A DNA stretch of 64,000 nt from Nyssa sinensis. Taxonomy: Eukaryota > Streptophyta > Magnoliopsida > Cornales > Nyssaceae. Numbering within the stretch: the first letter of the stretch is position 1; each line of letters opens with the position of its first letter. The stretch is taken from NCBI GenBank assembly GCA_008638375.1, contig CM018031.1, forward strand, positions 10,258,062 through 10,322,061, given 5' to 3'. A program made the translations under genes and the position numbers. This document shows positions 11,869 to 23,467 of this stretch, in pieces. The notes under the pieces were generated by a model. The model was not told where the DNA came from. It saw only the letters and a program-made list of their open reading frames with translations, and did no database searches.

Positions 11869-12136
11869 GTAGCATGAACTCGAGTTCAAGCAACCTTTAG
11901 CTTCAAACTGACTTCTCGCTTGCCCACCTCTCCTTTTCTTATTTCCGCCCAACATCAGAGCTCCTGCCCATCAGATTGCAATTCAAATTGGATTCAATCT
12001 GACGGGTTGTGGAGCTTAATTTTAATTTTTAGAGTACCCAATTAAGATCTTCTCTAATTTAACATCGTATTCCTTTTGGGTTGTTTGTCTGTATTAAAAG
12101 GAATTTTGTTGATCTTACTGAGTTGGGAATTTCAAG

Positions 12137-12442
12137 ATGGATAAGGTAACAAGATTGGCCTCAGAGAATGGGGTAGTGATCTTCAGCAAGAGCACATGCT
12201 GCTTGTGCTATGCTGTTAATATTCTTTTCCAAGAACTCAGGGTGAGTCCCGTGATTTATGAGATAGATCAGGACCCCGAAGGAAGGGAAATGGAGAAGGC
12301 TCTCACGAGGTTGGGGTGTAATGCACCTGTACCAGCAGTGTTCATAGCTGGAAAGCTGGTGGGATCCACCAACGAAGTCATGTCCCTCCACCTAAGTGGC
12401 TCCCTGATTCCACTGCTGAAGCCATATCAGGCTTTATCTTAA
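12137..12442 (+). CDS. CC-type (ROXY class III) glutaredoxin, GRXC13/C14-like
   Basis: Intronless 101-aa glutaredoxin, start MDKVTRL. The active site is CCLC (Cys21, Cys22, Cys24), again the CC-type signature. The cis-proline segment VPAVFIAG and GSTNEVMSLHLSGSL follow the family. The C-terminus is PYQALS and lacks the ALWL-like tail that ROXY proteins use to bind TGA factors, as I recall for GRXC13/C14 type members. It shares overall layout with its neighbour at 9441 but belongs to a different subgroup, so the pair is probably an old tandem duplication. Expected role is glutathione-dependent redox signalling in cytosol and nucleus; the target is unknown. No in-frame lesion is seen. Confidence 0.95.
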   Translation: MDKVTRLASENGVVIFSKSTCCLCYAVNILFQELRVSPVIYEIDQDPEGREMEKALTRLGCNAPVPAVFIAGKLVGSTNEVMSLHLSGSLIPLLKPYQALS

Positions 12443-14258
12443 TTCTACTGCACTGATACGTTATTAATTAGAAGAATAAGCTTGGCAAAACACTAGTGGT
12501 CTCTTTATTGAGTAGTCTATGCAGCTGTGTTTATGTATTGAATACTTAATTAGTAGCTTTTGATTGGTGTGGGCATGTAGCCTCTTTGCCTAGCAAGAAG
12601 GATGTAGCCTATTTACTTTCCTTAATGAAGCTAGCTTTATTTGCTCTCTGTTTTTGCATGTTTGATATAAACAAATTATTGAGGTGAAATGCAAATGTCC
12701 AAAATGAAATACCAAGCAACTGTGAAGACTGTCCATATTGCACCATTTTTTACAAGCTGCACTCATGTCATGACATACCTGTAAATCAATTCAATATTAC
12801 AAAGGGAAATTTCCTTTTTTATTATCTTTTACAACTAGGATAGTTAATTTTTTTGGTTTGGTGATAACAATTAGGGTAGTTCAATGACCTTCTGAAAGTC
12901 ACGGCAGATGTTCTATATATCATACTCTTCCCACAGAATCATCTTTAGACACATTTAAAAATACCTCCCAAATATGTAAACATTTGAACATAATCGGCCA
13001 AGATAACTCAAAAAACTTAATTAGCATGAAAAGAAAAGCAACTTTCACTTCACAACTGTGCTGATAAAATATATAAAACTGTGTTTTCTCAAAGTCAAGA
13101 TTTACAACCGTCTAAAAGAGTATTTGGCTATTTTAGTTAACGTGTCATGATCAAATTATTGAAATTGATCTAACAATCTTAATTAGAATCCTATGAGTAA
13201 TTGCAGACATGCAAAAAAGATAGATCAGGACTTGCAGAAAAATGACTCCATTAGGTTGTGCCAGGGAGAGACATTTTTTTTTTCTTCTGGGTCTTGTGGG
13301 GAGATTCAATTGAGGTGTTCAACTTTTGAGGTCCCTGTTGTATTCCTCCATTTACACGTTAAAAGGAAAATGCTCCACTTTTTTAGTATAAGGTGCCATA
13401 TTGATACTTCAACTTTAGTTTAGATAAAGAAAGGTATTTAATACCTTACCTTTTTCATTCTACTTTATTCTTTTCTGTGACAGTCTGAAAACATTGTTCA
13501 AGCTTGGCCAAAAACTTGAACCAGACCTGTGGTAATATGTTCAGCTCCTCATATCCTATGTGTGGAGCTAGCTAGGTTCTCCATGTAGTCTTCTGTCAGT
13601 TCTGCATATCTCTATTGGTTAATAATAGACAAATGATAGTATGCATACAACAGTAACATGTTATTCTCAATCTTGGCCCTTGTTAAATTTTAATTTTGAG
13701 GTAAGGAATAGCTAATTCACTAGCCAATACACCATGAACAAAAAATATAAAAAAAAGTAGTCACGCAAATCATCCATAAAACATTGGTTTTGTAATCACC
13801 AAATATGACATTCAAAATCAGTGAAAAAAAAATGAAAACAATCCCCTTTCAAAGTTGTATGCAGATCATAAGATTACAAGCAAATTTAAACTTCAATAGA
13901 TGACTGTAGAATTGAAGTTTTCCATTGCATGAAATTTCAAAATTGTTTTTCCATTTAAAAGTTATTCTAGGAAGTCCACATATACTCTGTTGTCTGGCCC
14001 TATCACATGATTTACAATTAAACTATAGAAATAGTAATTATATGTAAATATAGGAAACAAAAAGAAGAACAAAGTTCATGATCTGCTCCCAAACAGAAAA
14101 TGGTGATGATAAAGAAGATGGGGGCCAAATTAAGTACCAAAAATTGAGCTTCACTTGGCTGATTGCCAATCTACCAGTTTTCTAAATAACCTTAATAGGT
14201 TGAAGTTTGTGTTTGCAACCAAAGAATAAGGACCCTTAGTTGTTTGTAACTACTTGGA
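12443..14258. other. Gene-free region downstream of the glutaredoxins
   Basis: AT-rich DNA without a recognisable gene; the short open frame at 13193-13423 has no family features. The 3' untranslated region of the second glutaredoxin is presumably within the first few hundred bases. Confidence 0.5.
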
Positions 14259-14746
14259 TAGGGATGGTAATGGGGCGGGGTCGCGGGGGACTTCTTCCCC
14301 AACCCCGCCACGTGAAAAAAGTTTCCCCCAAACCCGTTTAAACCTTGTGATGGGCAGAGGCAGGTCCCCATCGGGGTCCCATTTATTTTTATGCATTAAT
14401 TTATTTTATTAAATTAATTGTAATTAACACATTTCAAACAAGAAGTTGCATGTGTTAAAATAAGAAATATGTATGTCAATAGATACTTAAATTAGTGTTA
14501 TTTTCTTTTTCAAACTTATAACTCTATCAAGTTTGTCTAAACTTTTAATGAAGGACTAAAAAATATCATTATAAACATTAATTATATAACATAAAACTCT
14601 TTTTCTATTTTCTTTTATAAAATCGAGGCGGAGCAGGGTGCCTTCACCCCAAACCCTACGGGGTTGACATGGCTTCCGCCAAACCCATCCCATTAGGGGC
14701 GGGGTATGGCGGGTTTCCTACGGATTAGGTTAAATTGCCATCCCTA
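14259..14746. mobile_element. Non-autonomous hAT-like transposon
   Basis: The 488-bp segment starts TAGGGATGGTAAT and ends ATTGCCATCCCTA, inverted repeats of 13 bases with one mismatch. It is flanked by an 8-bp duplication with one difference, TACTTGGA (14251-14258) and TACTCGGA (14747-14754), the length expected for the hAT superfamily. Subterminal parts are rich in G/C runs such as GGGGCGGGG, in contrast to the AT-rich interior. No transposase is encoded. Superfamily assignment is by TSD length and terminal form. Confidence 0.8.
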
Positions 14747-15854
14747 TACTCGGATCCTGTGCAAATGATGGAAAAGTAACCCTAATGCATATATTAGATA
14801 TGAAGATTGCATGGTTGTAAGAGTAAGACATAAAGTTCAGAAAGATTTGGTCCCCACCATTTTATGCGATCCATGAAAGAGTTCTCCTAATTTCCAATTT
14901 GAAGTGATTTGACATCTGAGCTATCACATTCTTTTGTACGTGCCACTTGACAAGTTGAAAGAAAACAAGGCACAACCCAACTCAATGAGCATATCCCTCA
15001 ATTTTAAATGGAGACATGCACATGAATGTTGTTGAGAAAGGAAGAAAGAGCAAATATAGGTGGACTGCGGACACGGGGAATCTTACAGTACCAAATACCT
15101 ATCTGCTTTGGCAAATCAATCACAGACTCCCAGTCAATCTTAATCAGGAATATTTTGGAAGAAACTGTGAGAATAGATATGGCTCTTGCTTTGTAGAGTT
15201 GCAGACAAGAAAGGAGGTATGCAAGATTAGTATTGTAAGTGTTGTGAGATTCTGCAAACTGTGCTTGCTTTGCTCTGTATGTTGTGCTATTAATACAAAT
15301 GCCAAGTTGACATTCCTTCTCCAATTAGCAGTTGTCATCGCATGATCATTATCATAAATGTGCATTTTACTTGTATGAACATGATGATGTATGCATTCAC
15401 AAGAAAAAAATAATAATGTAATGATATGAGCTGATGCCATTAAATAAAAAGCACCATTATGAATAACTTCTTGCTTTCCCAGAATTGCCATGTAAAAGTT
15501 ACGGTTAGAGTTGCAAATATGAGATTTCGTCTCTTATTCCTTTTGCCTGTATTATGTTTCTTGATTATCTGTCTACTACTGAAACATGTTTAATTTCTTC
15601 AGATTAATTTCGTTAGTTTGTAATACTTGCATTCGTGCATGCCAATTCTTCTCTCTCATGTTTCAGACAAATTTCAAATTTTTTGATCTACTGCTGAATC
15701 TCATGTTCTTTTAAGTTTTTTTCCCCTGTAAAATTCTTCTTTATCGGTTTAATGTAACTGATTCCAATAAAGTGTCACTGGAACTAGTTGTGACGTTTCA
15801 CCATATATTATGTTTAATGTCCCTTCACATAAAAAGCTTCTTTGATAACTTTGA

Positions 15855-15965
15855 AGTAAGCCCAGTAGCTCAAAAGGCTCAACGAGTACAATGTGCTATA
15901 GTGACATAAAATCTAGTTCAAAAATACCACACCAAAAATCAAAGTATAAAGGTAAGTTCACTCGA
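15855..15965 (+). repeat. Possible tRNA-derived SINE head
   Basis: TAGCTCAAAAGGC resembles a pol III A box and, about 50 bases on, AGTTCAAAAATACC resembles a degenerate B box (GGTTCRANNCC). Order and spacing suit a tRNA-derived SINE. Ends and target duplication were not identified, so this is tentative. Confidence 0.35.
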
Positions 15966-16729
15966 AATATGAGCTATATATGAGTAAGAGTGAGCTTACC
16001 ATTTAGTAAATCGAATGAGGCCAAGGGATATGAAAAGTGGAATCAAATAGTTGGATTAAGACTTACTCAATGAAATACATCTTCCCCATCTTCCAAGGGA
16101 AAAAAAGGAGCACCTTACTATTGGTTGTCTCTTACAAGCTCTAGCAGCATCTAGCCATGCCACCATTCATCAGACAAGATTATCCTTTGTAAAAGTTGCC
16201 AAGTTAATGCAAATCTGCAATGACATAATCTGTGGTCACACTTAAATGGTTAGAGAATGAAAATCTCCTGAAATTATAAACTTAGTTTTCATGGTATGTA
16301 CCTTGTGCTTATCCAATAATGGCCAAAAGTGGGCCAAGGATATGAATTGTAGTAAGGAAGTAGTTTAAAAAGGCAGCCAGTTTTGCTTGTTGTTGCTTCT
16401 ATAGAAATAAGCTCCAAAAGCCTAGGTTGGAGAATATATAATTGATTGCATCCAAGAGTTGGATAAGCAGAAGGGGAAAAAAAAATGGGTTCCCCTATGT
16501 TTAATAAGGTTTTAGTTTGATTACTTCAAACAGCTTTGAAACTCAAGTTATCCATTTCTTTTTCTCATACACCTTCAGTGCACTAAAGTAGTCCCTTAAA
16601 GCTTCAATCTGACCCACAAGTCAGAAAGCACCCTAGATGGCTAGATTACCAGGATGCAACATTTCTACCACATGTCAAATAACTTTAAAACAATATTACC
16701 TGAAATACAGATTGTTATGGTAGGTGAAA

Positions 16730-16972
16730 GGACATACTCAAATGTGGTATGATGAAAGTAGAGTTGTATAAATGACCTAGAAAGAATAGTGTTTCTGAGA
16801 TAGAAATGGGACATACTCTAAAATGTGGTATAACGGAGGTAGAGTTGTATAAATGACAGAAAGAATGGTGTTCTGAGATAGTTTTCCCTTCACACTTGAT
16901 GCACACTGGGAGGAGAAAGAATGGTGTTCTAAGATGTTCCCTTCACACTTGATGCACACAGGGAGGAGGAAG
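16730..16972. repeat. Two adjacent tandem duplications
   Basis: A 79-bp unit beginning GGACATACTC occurs at 16730 and 16809. A second unit of about 55 bp beginning GAAAGAATGGTGTTCT occurs at about 16859 and 16915 and ends with GATGCACAC(T/A)GGGAGGAG. The two arrays overlap slightly. Confidence 0.85.
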
Positions 16973-17229
16973 AAAAATAGGACCTTTTTGAAAGTACAGA
17001 AAAAAAAAGTATAGTGAAATAAAGTTGATTTTTTCTATATTCATTTAGTTATGAAAAAAAATATATGAAAGTGACGAGAAAAATTAAATTTGTTTGAAAA
17101 TTTCTAAAGTGAAAAGAATTATTTTATGGTAGTCTGAATTATCCTTATTTATAATTTTTAACTTTATAATAATGATCCATTTAAAAATAAAAATAAAAAG
17201 AGGTCAGATTTTTTATTTTGGTAAGATTC

Positions 17230-17250
17230 TATTAAAAACCAGAAACACTT
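17230..17250 (-). repeat. Terminal stub of the Copia B 3' LTR
   Basis: TATTAAAAACCAGAAACACT matches the plus-strand reading of the 5' LTR inner end (TGTTAAAAACC at 21567) except at the second base. It abuts reverse-transcriptase sequence at 17251, marking the left inversion breakpoint. Confidence 0.85.
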
Positions 17251-18107
17251 GGTATTTCCTTGGTCTTGAAGTCTTGCAAAGATCTGATGGTGTTTTTATC
17301 AGTCAGAAGACGTATGCATGCATTGGAGGTGTTGCAACGGTTTGGAATGGACAAAAGTAATTCTGTTCATAATCCTATTGTCCTGGCTTTAAGCTCATGA
17401 AGGATGAAGGAGGAGTTAAAGTGGACAAGACTTACTATAAACAGGTTGTGGGTAGTCTCGTGTATCTCACAACTACTGGACCAGACATGATGTTTGTGGT
17501 GAGTCTTATTAGTAGGTATATGGAGAATCCTACTGAGCTTCATTTACAAGCAGCAAAAAGGGTACTGAGATATTTGAAGGGAACAACTAAGTTTGGAATT
17601 TTCTATAAGAAGGGAGGAGATGATGAACTTGTTGCTTACACTGACAGTGATTATGCTGGAGATTTGGATGACAGAAAGAGTACTTCAGGTTATGTGTTTT
17701 TATTAAGTTCAGGAGCAGTATCCTGGTCATCAAGAAATCAACCAGTAGTAAGTCTATCTATCATAGAGGTAGAATTTATTGCTGCAGCTTTGTGGGCATG
17801 CCAGACAGTATGGTTGAAAAGGGTGTTGGGAAAGCTGGATCAGAATCAAGGCAAGTCAACTACTATTCGCTGTGATAGTAGCTCTACAATCAAACTTTCA
17901 AAGAACCCAGTAATGTATGGTCGTAGTAAGCACATCGATGTACGTTTCAATTTCCTTTGAGAGCTCACAAAGTCTGGTACTATGGAGTTGGTGCATTGTG
18001 GCACACAGGAACAGTTGGCTGATGTGATGACTAAATCACTCAAACTGGATGATTTCTTGAAGCTGCGAGAGCTATTGGGAATTTGTTCTGAGATGGATAT
18101 AAACTGA
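17251..18107 (+). pseudogene. Inverted 3' part of Copia B pol (RT C-terminus and RNase H)
   Basis: Starts abruptly in reverse transcriptase at YFLGLEVLQRSDGVFISQ. A frame break near 17345-17395 is followed by an open stretch (17397-17960) with the Copia RNase H signatures VGSLVYLTTTGPD, AYTDSDYAGD, KSTSGYVFLLSSGAVSWSS and SKHIDVRFNF. A stop follows at 17958-17960, where the family normally continues; the remaining C-terminus (LADVMTKSLKLDDF, ending MDIN) runs to 18107. It lies on the opposite strand from the gag and integrase parts of the same element, so no intact polyprotein could be made. Confidence 0.9.
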
Positions 18108-18127
18108 GTGCTTATAGCATTCAGTTT

Positions 18128-18138
18128 AAGGGAGGAAT
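18128..18138 (+). other. Polypurine tract of Copia B (inverted segment)
   Basis: AAGGGAGGAAT lies immediately before the TGTTAGGC start of the inverted LTR copy, in the position expected for the plus-strand primer of a Copia element. Confidence 0.75.
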
Positions 18139-18371
18139 TGTTAGGCTTTGTTATTCTAGATGTTAGGTTGTTTTTAGTGGTTTGTTACCACTCAGTCACT
18201 AAGTCCCTATTATTAAGGGATGGTTGTTTGTTTGAATTAGTCATCCCACGTTATCGGGATTTGTTAGACATGGTTATTAGTTTTGTTTCAGCTTGTTCTG
18301 TAAGGCTATATAATAGCCAAGTTTGTTTTTCAATAAAAGTAGAGATTTCTCCCAATTTCATTGTCTTACCA
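18139..18371 (+). repeat. Inverted copy of the Copia B 3' LTR (nearly complete)
   Basis: Starts TGTTAGGC and matches the 5' LTR (21793 to about 21588 on the minus strand) except for a 29-bp stretch, around 18313-18341, that the 5' LTR lacks and that includes the polyadenylation signal AATAAA (about 18332). It stops at the inversion breakpoint after CATTGTCTT. Confidence 0.9.
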
Positions 18372-21300
18372 AGATCTGTCATGTCAAACTCATGCTTCAT
18401 GGAATTTTTAAACTCTGTAAACATCAATTCATCATTTCTAGTAAAAATGAGATCATCAACGTACAGACTTACAATTAATACTTTACCTTCTTTTCTTGTC
18501 TTGATGAACAAAGTATGCTCGTAGTCACACATCTCAAAACCTTCCTTCATGAAATAGGCTTCTATACGGCTAGTACCAAGCACATAGGGCTTGCTTAAGC
18601 CCATAGAGTGCCTTATTTAACTTGTAAACCTTATGTTCATTTCCCTTTTGCACATAACCATAAGGCTACTCTACAAAGACCTCTTCATTCAACTCACCAT
18701 GTAAAAACGTAGACTTCACATCTAGCTGGTAGATGGTCCATCTTCTTTGAGCTGCAAGTGCTACCACCAAACAAATTATCTCCATGCGCGCCACAGGTGC
18801 AAATACTTCAGTATAGTCTACCCCATGCTGCTGAGTATACCCCTTCGCTACAAGCTTAGCCTTGTATTTGTCCAGTTCTCCATTTTCATTAAATTTAGTC
18901 TTATAAATCCATTTCACTCCAACCTTCTTTCCTCACTCAGGTAACTTCGTCAATTCCCATGTGCCAGTTTTTTTTATTGCTTCCATTTCCAGATCCATGG
19001 CTCTCTTCCATTTCTCATTCTTCACAGCATCTTCAAAGTGAATAAGATCAGTAGCTGCAAACATGGCCAAATGAGCTTCATTATCTTCTTTAGAAAGGCC
19101 TTCTCTTGTTTCATAGTCTCTCATCCAGACTGGTGGTCTCCTATTCCTTCATTCATTCGAGCTAGGAGAGCTTTCTTCGGTCAAAGAATCAGAAGAAAAA
19201 TTCTCCTCTTCTGCTTCTATATCAGCTTCAAGATCAGATTTGCTCCCCTCTTCATTGTTATCAACCACAACTGCTTCCTCCTCATGATCACCCCATTCCA
19301 AATTGCACATAATGGATTCTTTATAGTTCTTATCCCAATCCCAATTCTTGTCTTCTTCGAATACAAAATCCCTACTTACTATGATCCTTTGTGAAGTTAG
19401 ATCATAGAGTCTGTAAGCCTTTGACTCCTCACTAACTCCCAACAGAACACAACTCAAGCTCTTATCATCCAGTTTAGTTCTTTTACTGTCAGGCACATGA
19501 ACATAAGAGATACATCCAAAAACTCTAAAATGCTCAACTGAAGGCTTGACTCCACTCCAAGCTTCTTCTGGAGTCTTGTTTTTCATTGCCAATGTCGGAC
19601 TTCGATTCAAGACATGCACTGTCCAGTTAACTGCTTCAGGCCATAAAGTTTTTGGAATTTTCTTTTCTGAAATCATACTACGAACCATATTCATAATAGT
19701 TCTATTTTTTCGTTCGCAACTCTGTTCTGTTTTGGCGTGTATGCAGCTATCGATTGTCTTCGTATACCATTTACATCACAAAAATCGATGAACTCTTGTG
19801 ATGTAAACTCTCCTCCTCGGTAAATACGTAAGGCTTTAATAAACCAGTTTGTTTCCTTCTCAACATGAATCTTAAAACTTTTAAAAACAACAAAGGCTTA
19901 TGATTTCTCTATCAAGAAGTAAACCCATGTTTTCTATTAAAGTCATATGTGAAAGTAATCAAATACCTTTTCTTGTTGTTAGAGATGGGCTTGATCAGTC
20001 CACAAATATCAGCATGCACTAATTGAAGAATTTGTGACGCTTTCCAAGTGCTTTTCTTTAGAAACGAGTACCTTTGTTGCTTTCCCACCAAGCAATCCTT
20101 ACATAGCCTCAAGGGAGAATTAAGCTGTGGTAAACCATTTCACCATCTTCTTCTGCTGAAGAGTCTTTAAGCCCTTAAAGCTCAAGTGTCCATATCTGTA
20201 GTGCCAAAGTTGAACCATATCTTCTATAATTGTATTGAAACAAGTAGATGCTATAGGCTGAGATATAGCATACAACATGAACATTCGATTCGAAGACATC
20301 TTCGTCTCCATGATTAAGCCTCTCTCAGGATGAAACACCTTACACTTTCCATTTTGAAACAGAATGGTAAGCCTCTTTTCTTGCAATTGCCCAATACTCA
20401 GTAAATTGTTCTTCAGCTCCGGCATATAAAATACTTCTGTGATGATCTGTACTATTCCATTCACTTGCAGCCGTACATTACCCTTTCCTGTTACGACCAT
20501 GCTTGAGTTGTTGCCCAGCTTCACAGAATCTCTGAAACTTCCATCAAAATCTGAGAAGTATTCCTTCTTCCCACACATATGATTGCTACATCCTAAGTCA
20601 AGGAACCACATATCTTCTTTATTGGCCTTATTCATATCCACGTAAGCCATCAGCAACATCTCTTCTTGAGTCTCTGCATAATTGGCCTCCTTCTCCTTGC
20701 TTGGACATTCCCATTGAAAATGCCCTAGCTTGTGACAATTAAAGCACTCCACTGTGGCCTTGTCAAAGCTTTGTTTGCCTCGTCCCCTTCCTCTTCCTCT
20801 AAAACTTCCATGGCCTCGACCCCTTCCTCCAGATTGATTTCCATAAGTAATCTTCAAAGCATGTTCTTCTTCAACATGAGAACTCATACGCTATTCATGC
20901 ACAAGCAGGCTGCTTTGCAACTCATCAATGGTCAAGGTGTTTGTATCCTTAGACTCCTCAATGGAGCACACAACGTAATCAAACTTGGGAGTCATGGATC
21001 TCAAAATCTTTTCAACTACAGCAACATCTCCCTTGTCCTCACCATTTGCTTTCATCTTGTTGGCTATGGTAAAGGTCCGAGCAAAATACTCATTCACAAA
21101 TTCTCCTGCATTCATGTGGAGAATTTCAAACTCCTTCTGGGGAGCTTGCAAGCGTGCACATTTTACTCGTGTTGTACCTTGATATTTCTGCCTCAAAGAA
21201 TCCCATATGTTCTTTGTTATATGCTTGTTAAGAATCGTCTCCAGGCTAGAACGATCTAATGCTTGAAATAGATAGCTCTTTGCTTTAAAATCTTTCAACT

Positions 21301-21487
21301 TCTGATCTTCAATGTTCTTCCTCTGGGCATCTGTGAGAACAACACCTTCTGTTGCTGCAGGAATCCCATTATTCACCAAGCCCCAGTACTCCTTTGAACG
21401 CAAAAAGTTTTCCATGAGCATCGTCCAATGATCATAGTGCCCATCAAATTTCGGAACTACTGGTTGCACAAATGAACTCTCTGCCAT
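18372..21487 (-). pseudogene. Copia B gag-pol, 5' part, broken
   Basis: Minus-strand reading from ATG 21487 (MAESSFVQP). Gag (UBN2-like, about 206 codons) ends at a TAG near 20891 where a Gln is expected, and coding continues in frame. Next come an RGRG-rich linker, zinc knuckle CFNCHKLGHFQWEC, protease MWFLDLGCSNHMCG (the usual D-S-G triad reads D-L-G), pre-integrase WHYRYGHLSF and an integrase fragment. The integrase C-terminal region is at 19694-19149, and reverse transcriptase is at 19124-18372 with the catalytic YVDDLIFT (about 18465). Coding stops at DMTDLGK where it meets inverted LTR sequence. Several other stops and frameshifts are present. Confidence 0.92.
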
Positions 21488-21552
21488 TATACTTTGATTA
21501 CTACACACGTAGAAGACTGCTGCTTCTAATTTTAATCAGGCCCCATGATGAA

Positions 21553-21564
21553 GCTCTGATACCA
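21553..21564 (-). other. Primer binding site of Copia B
   Basis: On the minus strand TGGTATCAGAGC follows the LTR by two bases. It is complementary to the 3' end of initiator tRNA-Met, the standard primer of Copia elements, and confirms that 21567-21793 is the 5' LTR. Confidence 0.9.
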
Positions 21565-21566
21565 AA

Positions 21567-21793
21567 TGTTAAAAACCAGAAACACTTCTGAAAAGACAAT
21601 GAAATTGGGAGAAATCTCTATATAGCCTTCCAGAACAAGCTAAAACAAAAATAATAACGCACATCTAACAAATCCTGATAACGGGGGATGACTAATTCAA
21701 ACAAACAACCATCCCTTAATAATAGGGACTTAGTGAGTGAGTGGTAACAAACCACTAAAAACAACCTAACATCTAGAATAACAAAGCCTAACA
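21567..21793 (-). repeat. 5' LTR of Copia B
   Basis: 227 bp on the minus strand, starting TGTTAGGC and ending TTTTTAACA. Relative to the inverted 3' copy it lacks 29 bp after GGCTATATA, including AATAAA. Confidence 0.92.
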
Positions 21794-22004
21794 GGTTCAA
21801 TTATAATTTTTTATATTTGGTTGAAGTATTTTATAAAAATATGAATTCATTTTATTAGTCTATTGGATAAAAAATTAATAAAAGATGCAAAGCACACGTG
21901 AGGGAGATATATATACAAATCCTAAAAGTTCTATAATACTTAAAAAGTGATGTTGTAAATATATATTAATTATCGCGAAAATATAAAGTTTCCTATCACT
22001 GCAC

Positions 22005-22220
22005 ACATATATATATATATATAATTAATTGCATATAATTATATATATATATATATATATAGAAATGTAATATGTAAATATATATATATATAGTAGTACA
22101 TATATATATGTGTGTGTATATTAACTATCTATGTATATGTAATATATATTAACTATATATATATATATTATACTAGTTATCTATATAATTGTAACATATA
22201 TTAATTATCTATATATATAA
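22005..22220. repeat. TA-rich microsatellite cluster
   Basis: Several (TA)n runs separated by short unique DNA, with repeated TTAACTATCTATGTATATG-like units. Confidence 0.85.
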
Positions 22221-23103
22221 TTATTTATTGTATAACATAATAAATCAAATATTAAAAAAAAAGAGTTATAGTATAAAAGAATTTTTATCACTAGTGGCGG
22301 AAGAGAGAAGTATAAAAAAAATTGGATAAGATGCAAATACAGATTATATATAACTATTTTTTACGAGAAACATAACTATTTTTGTATTTTTTGTGGGGAA
22401 ATATAAGTGACTTTTTAAGGAAAAAAAATAGTTATGTGGATCCTATTTTTAAGGAGAATTTTCCCTTTCTTGCTAACCAAACTCTTAATAAATTTTATAT
22501 TTTTCTCTTTCTTTCACTTTTCACCCCCTTTCCACCTAACCAAACCAAGGAATCCAACCTCAAAAGATACGAAAGAACCTCATATGACACACTTAAGTCA
22601 TTTGCCCGCGTAAGTGGAGGGAGAAAATGACGGACAACACCTACAATTTTGGACACGATGCTATTTATAATGGGACCAAAATTATAAGTGCGATCCGCAA
22701 ATTTTTTCCCCACCCACGTCACCAAACGGCCTCTCACTCTGCCGAGGGGCACAACTTAACATGTGAATAGATCGAATGTGGGTTGTATGAATCTTATTTG
22801 CCAAAGAAAAATGTCGAATGGGATTTGAAAATTGGATAGATTTATGAATTCCAATTCTAATTTGAATTTGATAATTATCGGATTGAATTCAACCCTATAA
22901 ATTTTAAAATATATTATATATGTAAAATAAAATTTATATTTTATATATATTTGTAAAATTTGAAATATATAAAACTCAACTCAACTCAAGAAATATTTGT
23001 AAAATTTGAAAGATTTGTATAATTTAAAACATAATGTAAATTTTTAAAAATATTTCTTAATAAAATATATCTAACAAATTAATATATATACAATAATATT
23101 AAA

Positions 23104-23251
23104 TGTCTCAAAATTTTATACCAAATTTTGTATCTTAAATAATATGGCATACGATCATTAATAATGTATTAAACACATTTTTAATTATCTACTTAGTGAT
23201 TTATTATCACGACACTTAAAGATGTAAAATTTGATACAAAATTTTGAAACA
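23104..23251. repeat. Inverted-repeat element, possible MITE
   Basis: Two arms of about 35 bases (23104-23138 and 23216-23251) are imperfect reverse complements around CAAAATTTTRTAYCAAATTTT. They enclose 77 bp of AT-rich DNA. No convincing target duplication was found, so MITE status is tentative. Confidence 0.5.
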
Positions 23252-23467
23252 AGCAGCATTGCTTATTTTTTATCGGATTAAATCATTAATGGTTATGATT
23301 AATTTAATTCATATTAAATTAATTTAACAGTTATCAAATTTAGATTAGGTCCGATCATTTGTTCATTTTTTTTTTTTTTTTTTGTATACAACGGAATAAG
23401 TAAGTCGAATTGGGATCAGATTTGGACCCATTCAGTCCTATAAACAAAAGTCATGCCCTACCTTCTA

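Larger units (their letters stand above)
14755..17224. other. Gene-free region with small repeats
   Basis: Contains a possible tRNA-derived SINE (about 15855-15965) and nested tandem repeats at 16730-16972. The frames at 15004-15491 overlap on opposite strands and show no family motif. No gene supported. Confidence 0.5.
17230..21793 (-). mobile_element. Copia LTR retrotransposon B with internal inversion
   Basis: On the minus strand the element begins with TGTTAGGC at 21793 and runs to about 17230, flanked by the near-identical 5-bp duplications GATTC (17225-17229) and GGTTC (21794-21798). Gag, protease, integrase and the first half of reverse transcriptase read on the minus strand from 21487 to 18372. 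The rest of reverse transcriptase, RNase H, the polypurine tract and most of the 3' LTR (17251-18371) read on the plus strand. The outermost 21 bases of the 3' LTR (17230-17250) keep the original orientation. The simplest account is an inversion of one 1.1-kb segment after insertion, with loss of a few bases at each breakpoint. Confidence 0.9.

Noticed and set aside
15004..15491. Three overlapping frames of 106-115 codons
   Set aside because: Opposite-strand shadows of one another, no recognisable domain, no splice or promoter support.
18108..18524. A 138-codon plus-strand frame
   Set aside because: It runs through the inverted LTR and antisense of reverse transcriptase of Copia B, so it is a chance frame.
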